Shown piece after piece: positions 11,204 to 23,971 of a DNA stretch of 64,000 bases. The position numbers were made by a program, and so were the translations under genes. The stretch's first letter is position 1. The number at the start of each line of letters is the position of its first letter. Source of the stretch: Periconia sp. R9002. Its lineage: Eukaryota; Ascomycota; Dothideomycetes; Pleosporales; Periconiaceae. The stretch spans positions 310,001-374,000 of the forward strand of contig JAMAHW010000009.1 in assembly GCA_023627715.1 (NCBI GenBank). Reading direction: 5' to 3'. Under the pieces are notes generated by a model. That model searched no databases. It was not told the DNA's origin and saw only the letters and a program-made list of their open reading frames with translations.

Positions 11204-12836
11204 CAATACACAAACACACACATCTACTAAACCATCCCTCTCCCTCCCTCCACGTTCCTCAAACGTCCCGCCTCCTCCCCTTCCTTACCCAACACAATTC
11301 CAATCCCTAAATCCACGAATCTCTCCGCAATCTTTTCCTTTCGTTCCTCTCCGTTCCTTTCATTCCCTTTTCCACCTCCACACACAGCAAATCAGGCCAC
11401 AAAAAGGGCAACTATTTACGAAAAGAAAGAAAAGAAAAAAAAAAAGAAAAGAAGTTCACGTGCACACGTGCACACATACACAAGACGTCCTCAGTACCTA
11501 CCACCCAACAAGAAACTTTGCAAAAAGCAAAGCCAAAGCAACCCAATCATTCCAACAATATACAGGGTAACTAAGCCTGTCTGTTTCTGGTTAAATATTC
11601 CATGAAACTAAAAACGCTAATCACGACTTCCCTTCCCCCTCCTTTTTATTTCGTAACATAATCAAGGCTATACACACACACCCTTCCAATTTTTTTTGTC
11701 AGTCAACCCTTTTTTTTTTGGATCCTCCCTCCCTCCCTCTTTCGTTGTTTTTGTCGAGATTTTTCCCCCAGGAAATTAATTAAATGACACTTTTCGCTAT
11801 AGAAGAGAAGCGAACAGGGGAAAAAAAATGAACAAAACAAAACCGTGCAGGAACCCAAAACGACCAAGGGAGAAAAAAAAAAACAAATCACGGGAGAGAG
11901 AGACATCAAGAAGAAATAGTAATAGTAGTAGTAAACGGCCGTATATTTCATATCATCTATATCAAAAGCTTTGGATAGAACTCGTTTGGGGTGGGAACAC
12001 ACAAATGCAAAAAAAAAAAAAAAAGGAGATTCGTCTCTTTTTCTTTTTCTCTCTCTGCCTTTCCTCATTGACAACCCAAACAACCACCAGTCAGAATGCG
12101 GTTGCGTGTGCGCGCACAAGGCCGTTCCCAAATCCGTCATGACAAGAAGAACAAAGTCTCTCAGATGACCCTTTCGTTCCATTCCTGCCGCCGCCATCTT
12201 TCCCATCATCCTCTTTGAGAACCTATAATCTTCGTGTAGGGGGTATATCTCTCAAGAACCTTCTTTTCGTTCATTCACCCTCTAAATAAAAAAGATGGTC
12301 AACAAAAAGCCAATTAATCTCCGCCTGCCAACACCAACATCAGCAGCACCGGAACCGCCCACCCATCACAAACCAAACCAATCCCACCGATGCGACGAGA
12401 CAGTGCAAGAAAACAGCCGCTATGCACTCTATGTCATCGAAGAAGTAGAAAGAAGGGCGTCGTATATGGTATCGTGGTTTTCCGAGAATTCACACACATG
12501 AATAAAGAACTTGCCGAGTATAAAAGAATAAGAGGTTATAAAGGGGGAATCATGCACCAAAACAAAAGCAGGACAGTACCAGAATGTCAAGGCCGTGAAC
12601 AGACAATGCCACGGGGAGAAGGAAAAAAAAACACCTCGCTATGCAGACTGGACTGAATAACAGGCTAGAATACGGGGGACACAACTGAACTGCAACAACA
12701 GACTTATCAGGGGTATATAAAGAAATGATCAACAAGAAAATAAACAAAGAGATGAAGAAATGGAAGAAGTGTAGAAGTGCTGGCACATCGCAGATGAGCC
12801 ACTTGCGCAGCCAATAGAGAAGAGAAAGTGGCGCCA

Positions 12837-15800
12837 CTATCTCTGCTGGATATTCTCCAAATCGCTTCGTTGCCTGAGATACTGTTTGGCGAGAACATCT
12901 CCGCCCTTCTCACTCTGCTCCATCCAATGTGTGGCAATGCACATGATGAGCGGATCACTCCTGGAGCTGTCTTGGCTGGCTTTGCGCTCGCGATTCAACA
13001 GTTCTGTCTTGAAGACATCTCTGGGCCTAGTGAGAGGCAGAATCGTGCGAGGCAGAAGCTCGGGAGATGTGAGATACATGATGGCAAGCTCGCGCTCGGC
13101 AGCAAATTCGCCTTCCTTGGCCGTTATGAGTAGCATGCGCGCCGCGTCTGCAAGCGTATAACGAGAAGGCGCCGGCTTGTCTGCGCTTGCACTGCCCGAA
13201 ACAGGCGCACCTTGCGTGCGTTCGACTACGGTGTCACGGGAAGAGTTCTGGGCAATAACATCGTCCACGATTTCGAGCATGGTCCTGCACACGTCTTGCT
13301 TGACACCGAGAGCAGCAAGGCCTACGTCCCAGAAGGCTTTTCCACGTGGTGTTTTGTCGAGCATCTGTGCGGGAACAAACGATGCAACGTACTGCAAATC
13401 CCTGAATAGCGTTTTGGGCCGAATATCAGAATCCCGGAAGAGGTTTTGCAGTACCTCCAAGACAGAGTCGACGTCAGGAGGGCTGACGGGAGAACGGGTG
13501 CTGTTGCGCGGAGGTGGCGTACCATTGCCAGGTCGATCTTGGTCGATGGTGTGTGAGCGACGCTCTTCACAATTTGCCATCGCTTCTTCCAGATTTTTGG
13601 CACGTGCCGTGTTGGTGGTCGGTTCTCGAGAACTGTACTCTGGAGCAGCGCCAAGCGTAGGAGATTGCGGTATAGGAGGTAGTGTGTTATGGTGATTGTT
13701 GTAGGAACGGCTTGATCGAGAGGACAGAGAAGCGTAAATGAGTAATCGGAGCTCGTAAATTGCGTGGAGTTTTGAATAAGGGTTCGGATGCGTAGCGAAC
13801 TTGGTTAGTAGACGACGGAATGCGACGTTGTAAGGGAATTCCAAAATCCCGGATTTCTTCGCAGCAGCAGTTCCAGACGACCTCGATGTGGCATCGCTCG
13901 ACGATGAGTGCTCACCAGCGGACTGATGAGAGTCTGAGGCGGCAGCATGCTGAAATGTGGCGATTGGCGGAGCTGCCGGGCCCCTTTCTGGGCGACCCAG
14001 GGTCTCCAGTGGGCTGTTACGATGGTCGGGATTATTTTGCTTCCGTACATTCTTCATACTCTTTTTGCGGCCAAGTTGCTTTCGGCGCCTGCGCTCCTCG
14101 TCTTCCTCTCGTTTGCGTTGGAGACAGTCTTCAAGGAGGTCACCCGTGAACCAAGCATCAGTTTCGCTGCCATGTGCAAATAAAATCGTGCCCAAGTCGC
14201 TGAGCAACAAACCGGTCAAAGTCTGTTTCAAGTCCAACAGGAATCGGCGCTTGTCTTCATTAACGCTGATGGATTGCTTGAGCATGACAGTTCCTTTGGA
14301 TGAGGATGCTGTTCGTGGGCGGATGCTGGTAGCATTGGTCGGCGACTGAACTTGAGTTTGGAATGGAGACCAAAACGTAGCGGTTGAATCAATTGCCAGG
14401 ATTGGGCTTGTACCACCAAGGTGGTCATGCTGATCGTTGAAAGATCTTGCCCATGGACTATTGTCAAAGCTCTGTTGGGAGGTGTTTTGGTGTGAAACGG
14501 AACGGAGGCTGCTCTGGCTCGGGCGTTGGGCAAAGTCAAGGCTGCGGGAGCCTGGTCGACCCTGCGTTTCATACTCTTCGTCACCAGCAATAGAAAGTGT
14601 TCCAACTCCAGTCAAGAAAAGGTCACCTTTCTGTCGTCCACTGTCGAGCACCTCTTTATCTCGCTTGTATAGCTCGCTAGACCACAAAACAGGACTGTCC
14701 ATGATACTATCTCCAACCAACTTGTTGACACATTTGTCGATCTCGAGAGAGAAACGGTGGATTCGCTCCTCGCCCTTGCAAAAATTCTCAATGGCAAACT
14801 GATTGAGCCATTTCGCAGTCATGTCGGATTGCTCATCGGAAAGCTTGTTGGGACCGCCAAAGTCTGAAGGTGCAGACATCATGTCGACCATCTGCGCCTC
14901 GGTCTTGAGCAAGAAGTTGTTGGAGCTTGATTTGGAATAGTTCCTTGGGCGGGGCGATGGTAGTGGCTTCCCGTCGAGTGTTTTCGTTGGTTGGCCCATA
15001 GCCTTGAGCGCATGTGCAACGTTCTTGGCATCTTCGTAAGTAGCAGAGTTGCGAACATCCGTAATGTACCACATCTTGTCACGTAAATTCCTTAAACCTA
15101 ACATCATCTCGTTGATTGCGGCATCGTGACGCTCCTGGGACTGTTTCAGCCAGACAAACCAGGCTTCAAACTCTTCAATGGCATTTGCGGATTTGCCCAA
15201 TGAGTCGCGTGGACCACGAGAAAAGTAGTTCAAAAGAGCTGCGTATCCATTCTTGGTCAACGATGGCGAAGTAAGCTTTCGTAAAATCTGCAATGTTTTG
15301 TAGTAGAGATGTGCATTGACAAAATCAGATCGAGCTTGGCATTGATACATGGCTGTTTCGAGCATCGTCACGAGAACTGAGTTCTCCGGCTTCTCGGGGG
15401 TTTGGGAATTACTGATGTTCCTCGGCGACCGATGGCGACCAGGTAAGTTTCTCTCCTTTGCAATCATGCCACTGAGTTGGCTTTGGCCCTGATTCTGGGT
15501 CTGATTGTAGGGATTGCGAGATGCGAAGGTTTCGCTCTGTGTCCGGACCGGGCCACCACCTCTTGCTCCCCTTCGGTGTGTCGAAGTGCGGTTGCTAAAA
15601 CTTTTCGATTCGCTATCGGGAGCCAATTCCTTTGGAATTTCGTATTCTTCCACGAGCTTACTGATGGCTTCTTTCAGCTGGTGGTAGTCACTCTGCAGAT
15701 CAAGGCCGTCAGCTGGACCCTCGTCATCGCTACTATCGCTATCGGGAGAGTCTTCATCATGCTCTTCTTCGTCATCGCTATCTTTGCGCATGCGTGGTTT

Positions 15801-18167
15801 GAGCTGCTTCCCGTCCGGCGATATATACAGCACTGCCCAACGCTCTGCACATGGATGACAGGAGCCAGAAGTATCATCCAAACCAAGTACTCGGCTCATT
15901 TCGGAGCACGCCATTCTCAGGCGCCTCCCGTAAAGCTCGGTGGCTTCGATTTTGGTCCCTGCTTGACTCTCCTGTAGGGGCAGGCCGTAGTTGTCGAGAT
16001 GGGGATCTTTTTCGAGTAATGGCTCTCTTGAAGTGGTGTCGCTGGTCACAGAGGAAGCGCTTTGGCTCAAAATCGAGCTCGCATCTCCTGCAGATGCAGC
16101 ATTCGTGCGGAAAGGCATTGAAATTCCCGACATGGACGATGCAGATGAAGCGAGCCCCGTACGCCGCTGACTCTCCTTTTCGAAATGGCTCGACTGTGGG
16201 CGGCGCTCTGGGAATAGAGTGTTAACCAATGTGATGATGTCAGATGGACAGATAACTAGACAAGGCTGGACTTCGACGGTCTCGCGGGGCGAAGTGATGG
16301 CTTTCGCCGGAAGGAGAACAGGCTTGGTATGGGTTCTAGTGTGCCTGAATCTGGCGAGAATGTTCTCAATGTGCGAACGTATCTCCGGTAAAATGGGCAC
16401 TTGCTGGCGCCTGTTACACATGTCAGCCAGGGAGATGGACAGTAACACAACGTGGACATTCGTACCAGTTGTAAGTCATATCCAACACGTGCTTTTGGGC
16501 ACGAATGGCAATCTCCTTGAGAATCTTTTGGCGGGCATGCTCAGTAATGTGATATCCAATCATAATGCCATGAGTCTGATCAGCGTTAGCGAGTAAAAAC
16601 CAAGTTGGGTCGAAGGAGCCACATGCCTCGGGATGGATGATTGCATTCAGTAAGAACGTAGAAAACAGCCAACGAGAGACGAAAAAGTTTTGTGCTCCTT
16701 TGCGGAGATTTTTACTTTCATCTAGTTTACGCAAGATGGCATTACCGATCTCCAGGACGCCTTCGGGGATACCACCGGCACTAGGCTCATCGTCGACCAC
16801 TTCGAAAAGGCGTTTCACGGCCCGGTCAAAGAACTCATCGGCTGCTATCGTATCCTTGGTGCTCGGTACGGCCGGTGTGGTTCCGCGAGCGGATTGCTCC
16901 TCGGCTTTCTCCAACAAGAATTGGCCATCTTGAAGCATTTGCATGAGGTACAGCTCTAGATCGGCTTTTCCAGGCCATTCTCTCATGCCAGCCCAAACAT
17001 CTAGAACAGATTTGACGAATTTTTCGGTTCCCTGTTTCGATTCCATGATCAGCCTGGCACAGGTGGTTGCCCAAATATCAGTGCGGCGCAAGTCCTCGGC
17101 AGCGTCCGGGCCAGAAGAATTGGCAAAGATGGTGTAAATCAGCGCAGCGAAAGGGTCGTGCCTTTGGAAGGATAGCAGACGCTCCACGGGGCTGGGACCA
17201 TGTGGGGTTGGCTTCTGTGCACCAACCGTCTTACCGCGACCCTGTATGGCCATGACCGAGTCTATAGGATCCAAAGCTTGACGGAACGAAGTAAGAGAAG
17301 CGAGCTCCTGCTGAGACAGGCTATTGATACGAGTAGCAAGGAAATCAGGGTTGGTCCTGATTTCTGAAATGAAACCTAACAGATCGTCCAATATCTTGGA
17401 CGGCACCTCATTGAGGAAAGTAGAAAAAGGGGGAGAAAACTTGTCAGACTTGATGTTTTTGGACAATTTGCTCAGCTCGAGGTCTGGTTCCAGCAGAGCA
17501 TAACGACGGGTGGCATCGCATGAGTTGCGCACATCGTTGATGGCATTGTACAACGTAGCAAAACTCTTCTTGTCATCAGATCTAAAGTTGTCAACCAAAG
17601 TACGGTAGGCCAGCTCTCCGCAATGCACCAGACGGGCAGAGAGAGCGCTCGAAACCAGCCATCGGTGCAAACGGACTCGAGAATGGGCCTTGCGCTGCTC
17701 CTGATAGCCCTGGAGGCGGATCAAATGGGCAAGCTCGGCAAGCGAAGTGGCGGAAGTTGGGATTGCTGCGGTGGGGAGATAGGCGTCGGAGTAGGAGGAA
17801 AGGTCTGCGGGGAGAAGACGGGGAAGGCGGCCAGCGGGAGCAGACATGGTGGCGGGGAGTTGAGGGCGGTGAGGGGAGTTTTGCGAGCGGTCATTTTGAT
17901 CGTGAGGGGGACCCGGCCGACTTCCCATGGCTGAATGCGATTGCTTGGAGAAGGGAGAGGACGACGACCTAGGCGGGGTGAAGAGCCGGGACGGAGGCTC
18001 TACAGGAAGGTCATGGATTGCAGATGTAGAGGGATCAATGGTGGTGGTGTGGGAGGTGTGGGATGTATGGGAGGCGTGGGAGGGGGTGTGAGTTCTAGAA
18101 GAAGCGTGGTGGGGGAGGGAAGGAGAGACGGAGGGTTGAGGCAATGGCGACGGTAGGTTCGGGGGTG
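12837..18167 (-). CDS. RasGAP-like (GAPVD1-type N-terminal domain) large protein
   Basis: Two long exons: 18167(?)-16466 and 16410-12837. The 55-nt intron (GTACGA ... ACAG) joins DMTYNW to RQQVPILPEI in frame. Segments match in order those of the RasGAP domain of GAPVD1/RME-6: LGFISEIRTNPDFLATRINS, PFAALIYTIFANSS, FFVSRWLFSTFLLNAIIHPE, ITEHARQKILKEI and SDIITLVNTLF. The rest has acidic, Ser-rich low-complexity linkers and helical blocks near the C-terminus (LADAARMLLITAKEGEFAAE). No VPS9 domain is seen, unlike animal GAPVD1, so a Rab5 exchange activity is not supported. The 5' end is unresolved: the frame stays open upstream to a TTTTGGCAG acceptor-like site ending at 18168, so a first exon is probably missing. 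If not, the in-frame ATG at 17928 (GCCATGG) gives 1678 residues, and another at 17847 follows GCCACC. Confidence 0.7.
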
Positions 18168-18174
18168 CTGCCAA

Positions 18175-21100
18175 AAATCAGTCAGTCAGAAAATGTTGCC
18201 AACACATAGTGCTTTGGAGCAGCGCATTGATGTATGCACAAGCAGGCAGGACGGGTAGTGGTAGACAGGTCGCAAGCAAATGGCACCGATCCAGCGCAGA
18301 GCCGACTAGGCAGATCAGGCAGGGCGGCGGACAGGGACTAAGCGACCGACTGCTGAGGTACGGTACATAGTACGTAGGTAAGGGTATATGAGGGATGCCT
18401 GGGTGAGATGGTGAGACGAGGCTCTGGAGAAGTATGTACGTACGGGTACGAGAGGTATCGGCAGTCACAGGAGGAAGGGCATGCGCCGGCGCCTGTGTTT
18501 GTGCCTGTGCTTGTGCATGTACGTGTGCCTGTGCGTGTACGTGTGCCTGTGCGTGTACGTGTGCGTGGGCACTGGGCGATGCCGAGTCTTGCCTCGTCGG
18601 GTGCATCGTCGCTGTGGATAGGCTTGTTGTCGAGGGGATGGCCGTCGTGTCCTGCCCAAGTCACCATGGACGGACAGGTCCGAACGAGGAGGACAGGGTA
18701 GGGGCGGGGCGAGCGAGGACGACGAGGACAAGGACGAGGGAGCTCAGGACAGGAGCAGCAGCAGCATGGTCCGGCTCGAGGTTGGGCGAAGGCTAGCTGG
18801 GACAAAAGGGCGGCGGATGAGATGAGCGTGGCGGATGGATAGTATGTATGTAGGTATGCGTTGGCAGCGCTGCACTGGGCGGATGGATATGTAGTGAGTA
18901 TGTAGGGCAGGTCGGAGGTAGAAGAGCAGAGCTGCAGTAGGTAATAGGATGGATGATGGCTTCTTTTTTATTTGGCTGCAGTTGAGCGGTGCATCCATGT
19001 AGGGAGTTATGTACAGCGAGGCGAAACAGGACACCTGATGGAGAAGGTTGTTTTGTCAACTGGCTGGTGGTTACTAGGTAGGTACCTCTCTCGCTCTCTG
19101 GAACGGTGTACACTGTACCTCGACAGCCACAGACGGGCAACGAGTGACCTGGTCGCGGTACTGCGCTGTTCTCTGCTAGAGAGAGGGGCGGGTGTGCGCT
19201 GGGGTAGCGGCGTGGCGTGGGCAGGGGGTTAGGTTAGCCTATTAGGGGGGCAGGGGCCAGGGGTCGAGTCTCTTTCCCATCACGTTACGCCATTCGTCCA
19301 CGGTCCATCAACCTTCAGCCAACAACTATGTACCCTCTCCATCATTCCACATACATACAAGCTGGTCACCATGAGACAGCCTGGTTGTACGTGTTAACTG
19401 GATGGAGGCATTCATAGCAGAGTAAAAGTATGCAAATATTGCATATGCGCCCAACCTGGAAGTCGTGTCCCTCGTCGACATTCATCCATGGCAGTGTTTG
19501 ACCGTGTACTCGTACAAATCTATCTATTTCCTCCATCTCGCAGAGAACCCCCATCGATTGGATCTCGTTGCCTCCACAGAACCCAACTGACAGCTTGCTG
19601 CATACCTACATGTTATTACATATATGTAGGATGCATGTATGCAAACAACAGCATGATAAACACACGCGCGCACACGCATGCACTCAATACATTACACCCA
19701 AGAAGCAATCGACCGAGTGCCCAAACCGATCGAGGCTGCGCTGCACACGACATTGGTGGCCCACTTGTCGGCCTGGTCTATGAATGGGTCATGTTGCGTC
19801 TTGTCTCGTCTCGTCTCCACCGTCCAGCAGAGACGAAGAGAACCACCGACGCTGAACTGTGCACGTCCAGCTCAAACCGTGACGGTGCAGTCCAAGTGCC
19901 CACTCGCCAGCTCATCGCCCTAAACCATGACATGCTCGCTGCCCTGGCCGTGGACCACGAGGCGAATCATCTTGGCCTATGGTACCATCACACTCAACCC
20001 AACCCACAGGCATCCCCGACATGCAACGCCTCTTTCCATCCACCACCTGCACTCGTTAACTCTCCTCCTCTAGAGTCTATCCCCAGCCATCCCAGCCGTC
20101 TGAGACGTTTCCTTCACAACACATCGCTTGGCGTCGCGGTTGCTGTCTCTTTCGTCCCTGTTTCAATCTTTTTTTTGCCCTCGGTCTCGCAGCCTTGTGG
20201 GACTCCATTTGATTTTGTTGCTTTTGCTTTCGTCGCCCTCTTTGACAAGTTGACACTCCAAAGAGAGGTAGGTGTGGCTGCACCAAACGCCACACACCCT
20301 CAATCCCACGTCCATGTGTATACGACCCCACCCTCTCAGTGCTCTCCAACCTCATCATCCTTTTGCTCCCATCATCACCGCCATTGCGGCGCTGCGTTTT
20401 TCCTCCAGGCCAAAAAAAAAAATTGCCGCACGCACATTGCAGCCGCCTGCCCTAGCGAGAAAAAAAAGAACGCCTGGAGGATTCACTCCCAACCAGTCAC
20501 TTGGCTTGCTGCTGCTGCCAAAACGTGACGCGCATCCAGTGGTTCGCCCATCCGCCCTGCTTATGTAGTTTAGGTCGATGCGTTGGCATCTCCCAAGACC
20601 AGGCCCGCATCCCATCCCATGCATGCCCAACTGCTCAAAACAAAAACACCGCTGTTCCTCCTACCAATCGTCCCCTTGCCACTGCTTGCCATGCCTGTAC
20701 TTGTACCTTTTGGTACTTTTGTACATTAGCAGCGAAAGGGGCCGGCTACATCTGAGTCAAATATCTAAACCCGCCAACTAACCACGTGATGAAATCTGCT
20801 TGAATTTGCTGCCACATCTGTCTGGCTCGTTTCTCCTTGCCGCCCCATCCACTTGGGCAAGTATGCCATCTAGCAATCGTGCAGTGCTATCATGGCTCAC
20901 CACCAACTTTTTTTCGAACCCGCATGGTAAGTAACATGGAACATTGGCGAACCATGGGCCGCCGTATTGCTGCACCCGCCGATATGGTCAACGTCTTGGT
21001 TATACATAGTACAGCAGATCGCACCGATGAGTTCCCTTAAGTGCATCTGTCGATGCCTGTTCCTTCTGTGCTCTCGCTGCGAATTTGTGCATCACTCGAT

Positions 21101-21562
21101 ATGTTTGTCTCGCTGCTACGGCCTATCCGACGCAGCATATCTTGACGTCTGAAGAGCATTTACCTCCGAAATAAGACACAGTCAACTCGCTTATACAATA
21201 ATCGGCGGCGCCCGACGAACCCTGCTGGCATTCTGCTTGGAACCACGTGCCTCCCTCATCAGTGACATCAATGTCCAAGGGGATACATGTATGTTGATGG
21301 TTGAACTCCATGTGTTGCCGAGACAGCCGTGACCGCTGGTTGCTGTGTGCTGATTTTGGGCAGCAAGACTGCATTCGTACAAGATAAACTTCGCCAGTAA
21401 GGCTGGCCCTATGGCATGTCCGTCGATCAGTGACAAGGCCTAATTGAGCCAGTCACCCCCCCTGGGCGGTAGTTAATGGAGACTTTTTGCAGTTGGTGCC
21501 AACAAAGTCGTTGCCCAAAGCGTTGGCTGGAGCTATGCCACCGACTAAAGCAAGCCTTCGCC
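18175..21562. other. 3.4 kb region with no supported gene
   Basis: Upstream of the RasGAP-like gene (probably holding its 5' exon and promoter) and downstream of PPX1. It contains CT-, TG- and GGTA-rich simple sequence. Plus-strand frames such as that over 19488-20528 are of low complexity (Cys/His/Thr/Pro mixtures) and lack domains. Confidence 0.5.
18501..18570. repeat. GT-rich minisatellite, 18-bp unit
   Basis: Two exact tandem copies of an 18-bp unit (18523-18540, 18541-18558; unit GTGTGCCTGTGCGTGTAC) flanked by degenerate copies. On the minus strand it reads as Ala-His-Val-His-Ala-Gln repeats, but lies in an unassigned leader region. Confidence 0.85.
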
Positions 21563-22917
21563 CTAATGTATAGCCTGTCTTAGAAGAGGTGCGACACGTT
21601 TTCGGCTGTGTTGTACGTTTCTTTGCCACCAGATGTGCCGCCAGTATCCATCGCCTTCACTGTTATAGCCCTCGTCTCCTGCGCCTTGCCAGTCTTCCAG
21701 TCCCAGCTCATCCCTAGCATCCGTTGCGAATCGCTTGGCCGCGGCCACGACTGCATCGTCAAGGGCCCAGAGAAGGAGCTCCCGCCGGAACTGGCCTTCG
21801 GGTGATGTGGACGTGGTCATCACTGCGTACATATCGAGTTCTCGCTCTCTAGCAAATCGGTTCAAGGCGTCTAAAAAGGCGTCGTCGGTAGAGGGGTTGA
21901 CGTGAGCTTCATCTCTAGCCTTTTTCTGCATGAAGTCAATAGGCTTGACCACTGAGCTGATGCCGAGTTTCCGGCCTTTCTCGTCCCATTGCTTGTAGTC
22001 TTTTCTTAGAATATCCTGCAGTTTCAGTCCCCCAATATCCTTTTTGGCAGAATCAATGGCTTCATAGAACTTTGTCCTATCAAACGTGGCTGAAAACCTT
22101 TTACACATCTTGATCTTAGCTTCCAGGTACTCTGCAGCTTTTCTATCGTGCTCAGTCGTCTTATCCCTGGATTGAAGATTGGATGTATCAATTAGAATGC
22201 TTGCCAGCCCTAAGTGGGCTACTTCTGCATCCCAAGATTTGACAACCACATCATCGTCTGACAAGCTATCCCCCTGCGCGTGAGCGGCGCCAGATGAGGT
22301 GGCAGAGTCTGAGAGGAGGTCCCATGCCTGTCGACAGTATTCTGCGATAAGACTGGTGCAACTGCCACTCTTTTCAATGATTCTTGGCTCATCACCCGTG
22401 CTAGGGGGCACCTTTCCTTCATCATCGTGATGATCAATGACTCCGCCAACCTGGTCAGAGTAAATTTTGCCCAGCTGACCTTGTAAGGCATTGTGATCCA
22501 CAAGTATCCACTTGGTATTCTCCGGTGGTAGTTGAGACTTGATGATGGATAGATCCGGCAAGTCGTCAAGTGTTATTAGGTGACGTGATTCGATGTTGGC
22601 ATATTTGAACAGCTCTGTAAACTCGGGCCGCAGTTGGATACCGGATAAAGGTATGTTGGTGATGGGTACGTATATTGGAGCGAATGCATTGCGTGGTGGA
22701 GCCATTGATCGAATGTACGCATAGAGCACCGAACATGTCATTGAATCAAGATCTGTCTCATTCGTCAGGTGTGATTCAGGAACATAACCACGGAGAACTT
22801 GCCTGCGGATTCATTGCCAATGACAAAAGTAATCTTCTGTTTCGTCTCAATCGCAGTGCGGAGAGCACTTCGCGCCTGCGTCAAAAAGCCATGTAACGAA
22901 TTCCTTGGTACTGGCAT
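21563..22917 (-). CDS. PPX1: Exopolyphosphatase, DHH family
   Basis: Two exons: 22917-22803 and 22752-21563, 434 residues. The 50-nt intron starts with GCAAGT and ends GACAG: a GC-AG intron. Splicing rebuilds VIGNESADLDSMTCSVLYAY, the first metal-binding motif (Asn35, Asp39, Asp41). Then WILVDHNALQG and GGVIDHHDDEG give the DHH-type motif, followed by IDTSNL and a C-terminal DHHA2 domain with EGQFRRELLLWALDDAV. Ppx1 removes terminal phosphate from inorganic polyphosphate processively, in cytosol and mitochondria, with Mg or Mn. A Gly/Glu-rich C-terminal tail is slightly longer than in yeast. The adjacent esterase-fold gene is on the same strand, 272 bp away. SYG1 (phosphate export) lies 3.5 kb beyond, but no functional link is shown. 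Confidence 0.9.
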
Positions 22918-23189
22918 TTTTCCTTTCTCTGTTGTTTTGTGTCAGAGTCCACGAGTGTAGGCCTGTTATGCATGTAATGAATATGCAGCTGCACTACTCA
23001 TGTACGACGGTAGTCGGAGCGGAGAATGACGTACCTCCGAGCCATGGAGGGGCTTTTTACGGCTGGCTCGTGCACGCAGGGCAATTCTGCCATCAACAAA
23101 TTGAGATGAGCGGGAGGTCATAATAATAAAATCTCAGCATGCACAAGTTGGTATTTCTAAAAGATGCTAAAAATCTAAAAGTTTCGGAT

Positions 23190-23971
23190 TCATGTAAGCT
23201 CCACACTTCCCGCAGGCACGCCTCGTGTGCTACGGAGTCGTCTGGCAAAGAATTGCATGATAGGCATCATCTCGTCCCTGTTGCTAGGCATGCCATCTCC
23301 ATTCCTCCGCCACTCCTTCACTTCAACAAACTCGAACGCATCCTTCAGCCTCGATACGGCACCGTCAGTGACAGCAGACCCTCTTGCCGCTTTGCACACG
23401 ATAATAGGTGTCCTGCTCTTTTTGTCTAGTGCTTTTAATGGCACCGATAGGGATAAAATTCCCCCTACACTGACGACACCTCCCAACTCCTCATCATATT
23501 CTGCTGCTACTTGCAGGCCAACCATCGCTCCTTGTGCATAGCCAAAGATCATGATTTCACGCGCTTTGTAGCCACATTTTCCTACTAGGCCGTCCTTGAT
23601 GATCGTGTCAAGAACGACCTTTGTGGACGTCTTAAATCCAGTGTCCATGTCCATATCCCCCGTTTTCTGATCGAAGACAAGATCATCACCCCAGTGGAAA
23701 CCACCTAGATCAAAGGGCAATGGATTTGGGGCTTGCACAGCAATACAAGCTGTTTCCGGCAGCGAGAGCTGCTGTCCTAATTTTGTGAAGGATGCATTGC
23801 TGTCTCCAAGGCCATGTAGCAGGATCAAGACATTGACGGGTTGCTGCGAATTGGGTGCTAGCTTTCATTAGCCACAGAACTATGTATATATCCGATTGAT
23901 GCCTTACGAGGAGTTACGCTCAGATTCACCGAAGACGGAAAGTCATCCTTGGACGGAAGTCGACCTGGCAT
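23190..23971 (-). CDS. Phospholipase/carboxylesterase-fold protein lacking the catalytic serine
   Basis: Two exons: 23971-23908 and 23857-23190, 243 residues; 50-nt intron with GTAAGG donor and CTAG acceptor. The fold is that of the acyl-protein thioesterase group (Abhydrolase_2): VLILLHGLGDSNASF (32-46), APNPLPF and FHWGDD. The nucleophile elbow, normally G-x-S-x-G, reads GYAQG at 127-131, with Ala129 (codon GCA, 23535-23537) in place of Ser. The usual C-terminal Asp/His region reads CKAARGSAVTD and NGDGMPSNRDEMMPIMQFF, without the expected His. All three triad positions therefore look lost or changed, while the scaffold is well kept. Likely a pseudo-esterase with a binding or regulatory role; a different active site cannot be excluded. 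Confidence 0.78.

Larger units (their letters stand above)
10269..12836. other. Long intergenic region with many simple repeats
   Basis: Probably the 3' flank of NAA38 and a long 3' flank of the RasGAP-like gene (minus). It holds homopolymers, CAC and GA/CT tracts and several A-rich runs (11420-11445, 11870-11885, 12009-12023). The open frames inside are of low complexity and are not supported as genes. Confidence 0.5.

Noticed and set aside
11166..11570. His-repeat protein
   Set aside because: The His run is the CAC microsatellite translated; the rest is low complexity in a 3' flank.
12837..18167. VPS9 (Rab5 exchange) domain in the RasGAP-like protein
   Set aside because: Expected from GAPVD1 architecture, but no VPS9-like motif was seen in the C-terminal half.
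18178..18606. Frame with Ala-His-Val-His-Ala-Gln repeats as first exon of the RasGAP-like gene
   Set aside because: The repeat is only the translation of a GT-rich minisatellite; it is out of simple continuity with the downstream frame and no donor could be singled out.
19488..20528. 346-codon plus-strand open frame
   Set aside because: Low-complexity Thr/Pro/His/Cys mixture reflecting C-rich DNA; no domain, no splice context, opposing frames equally open.
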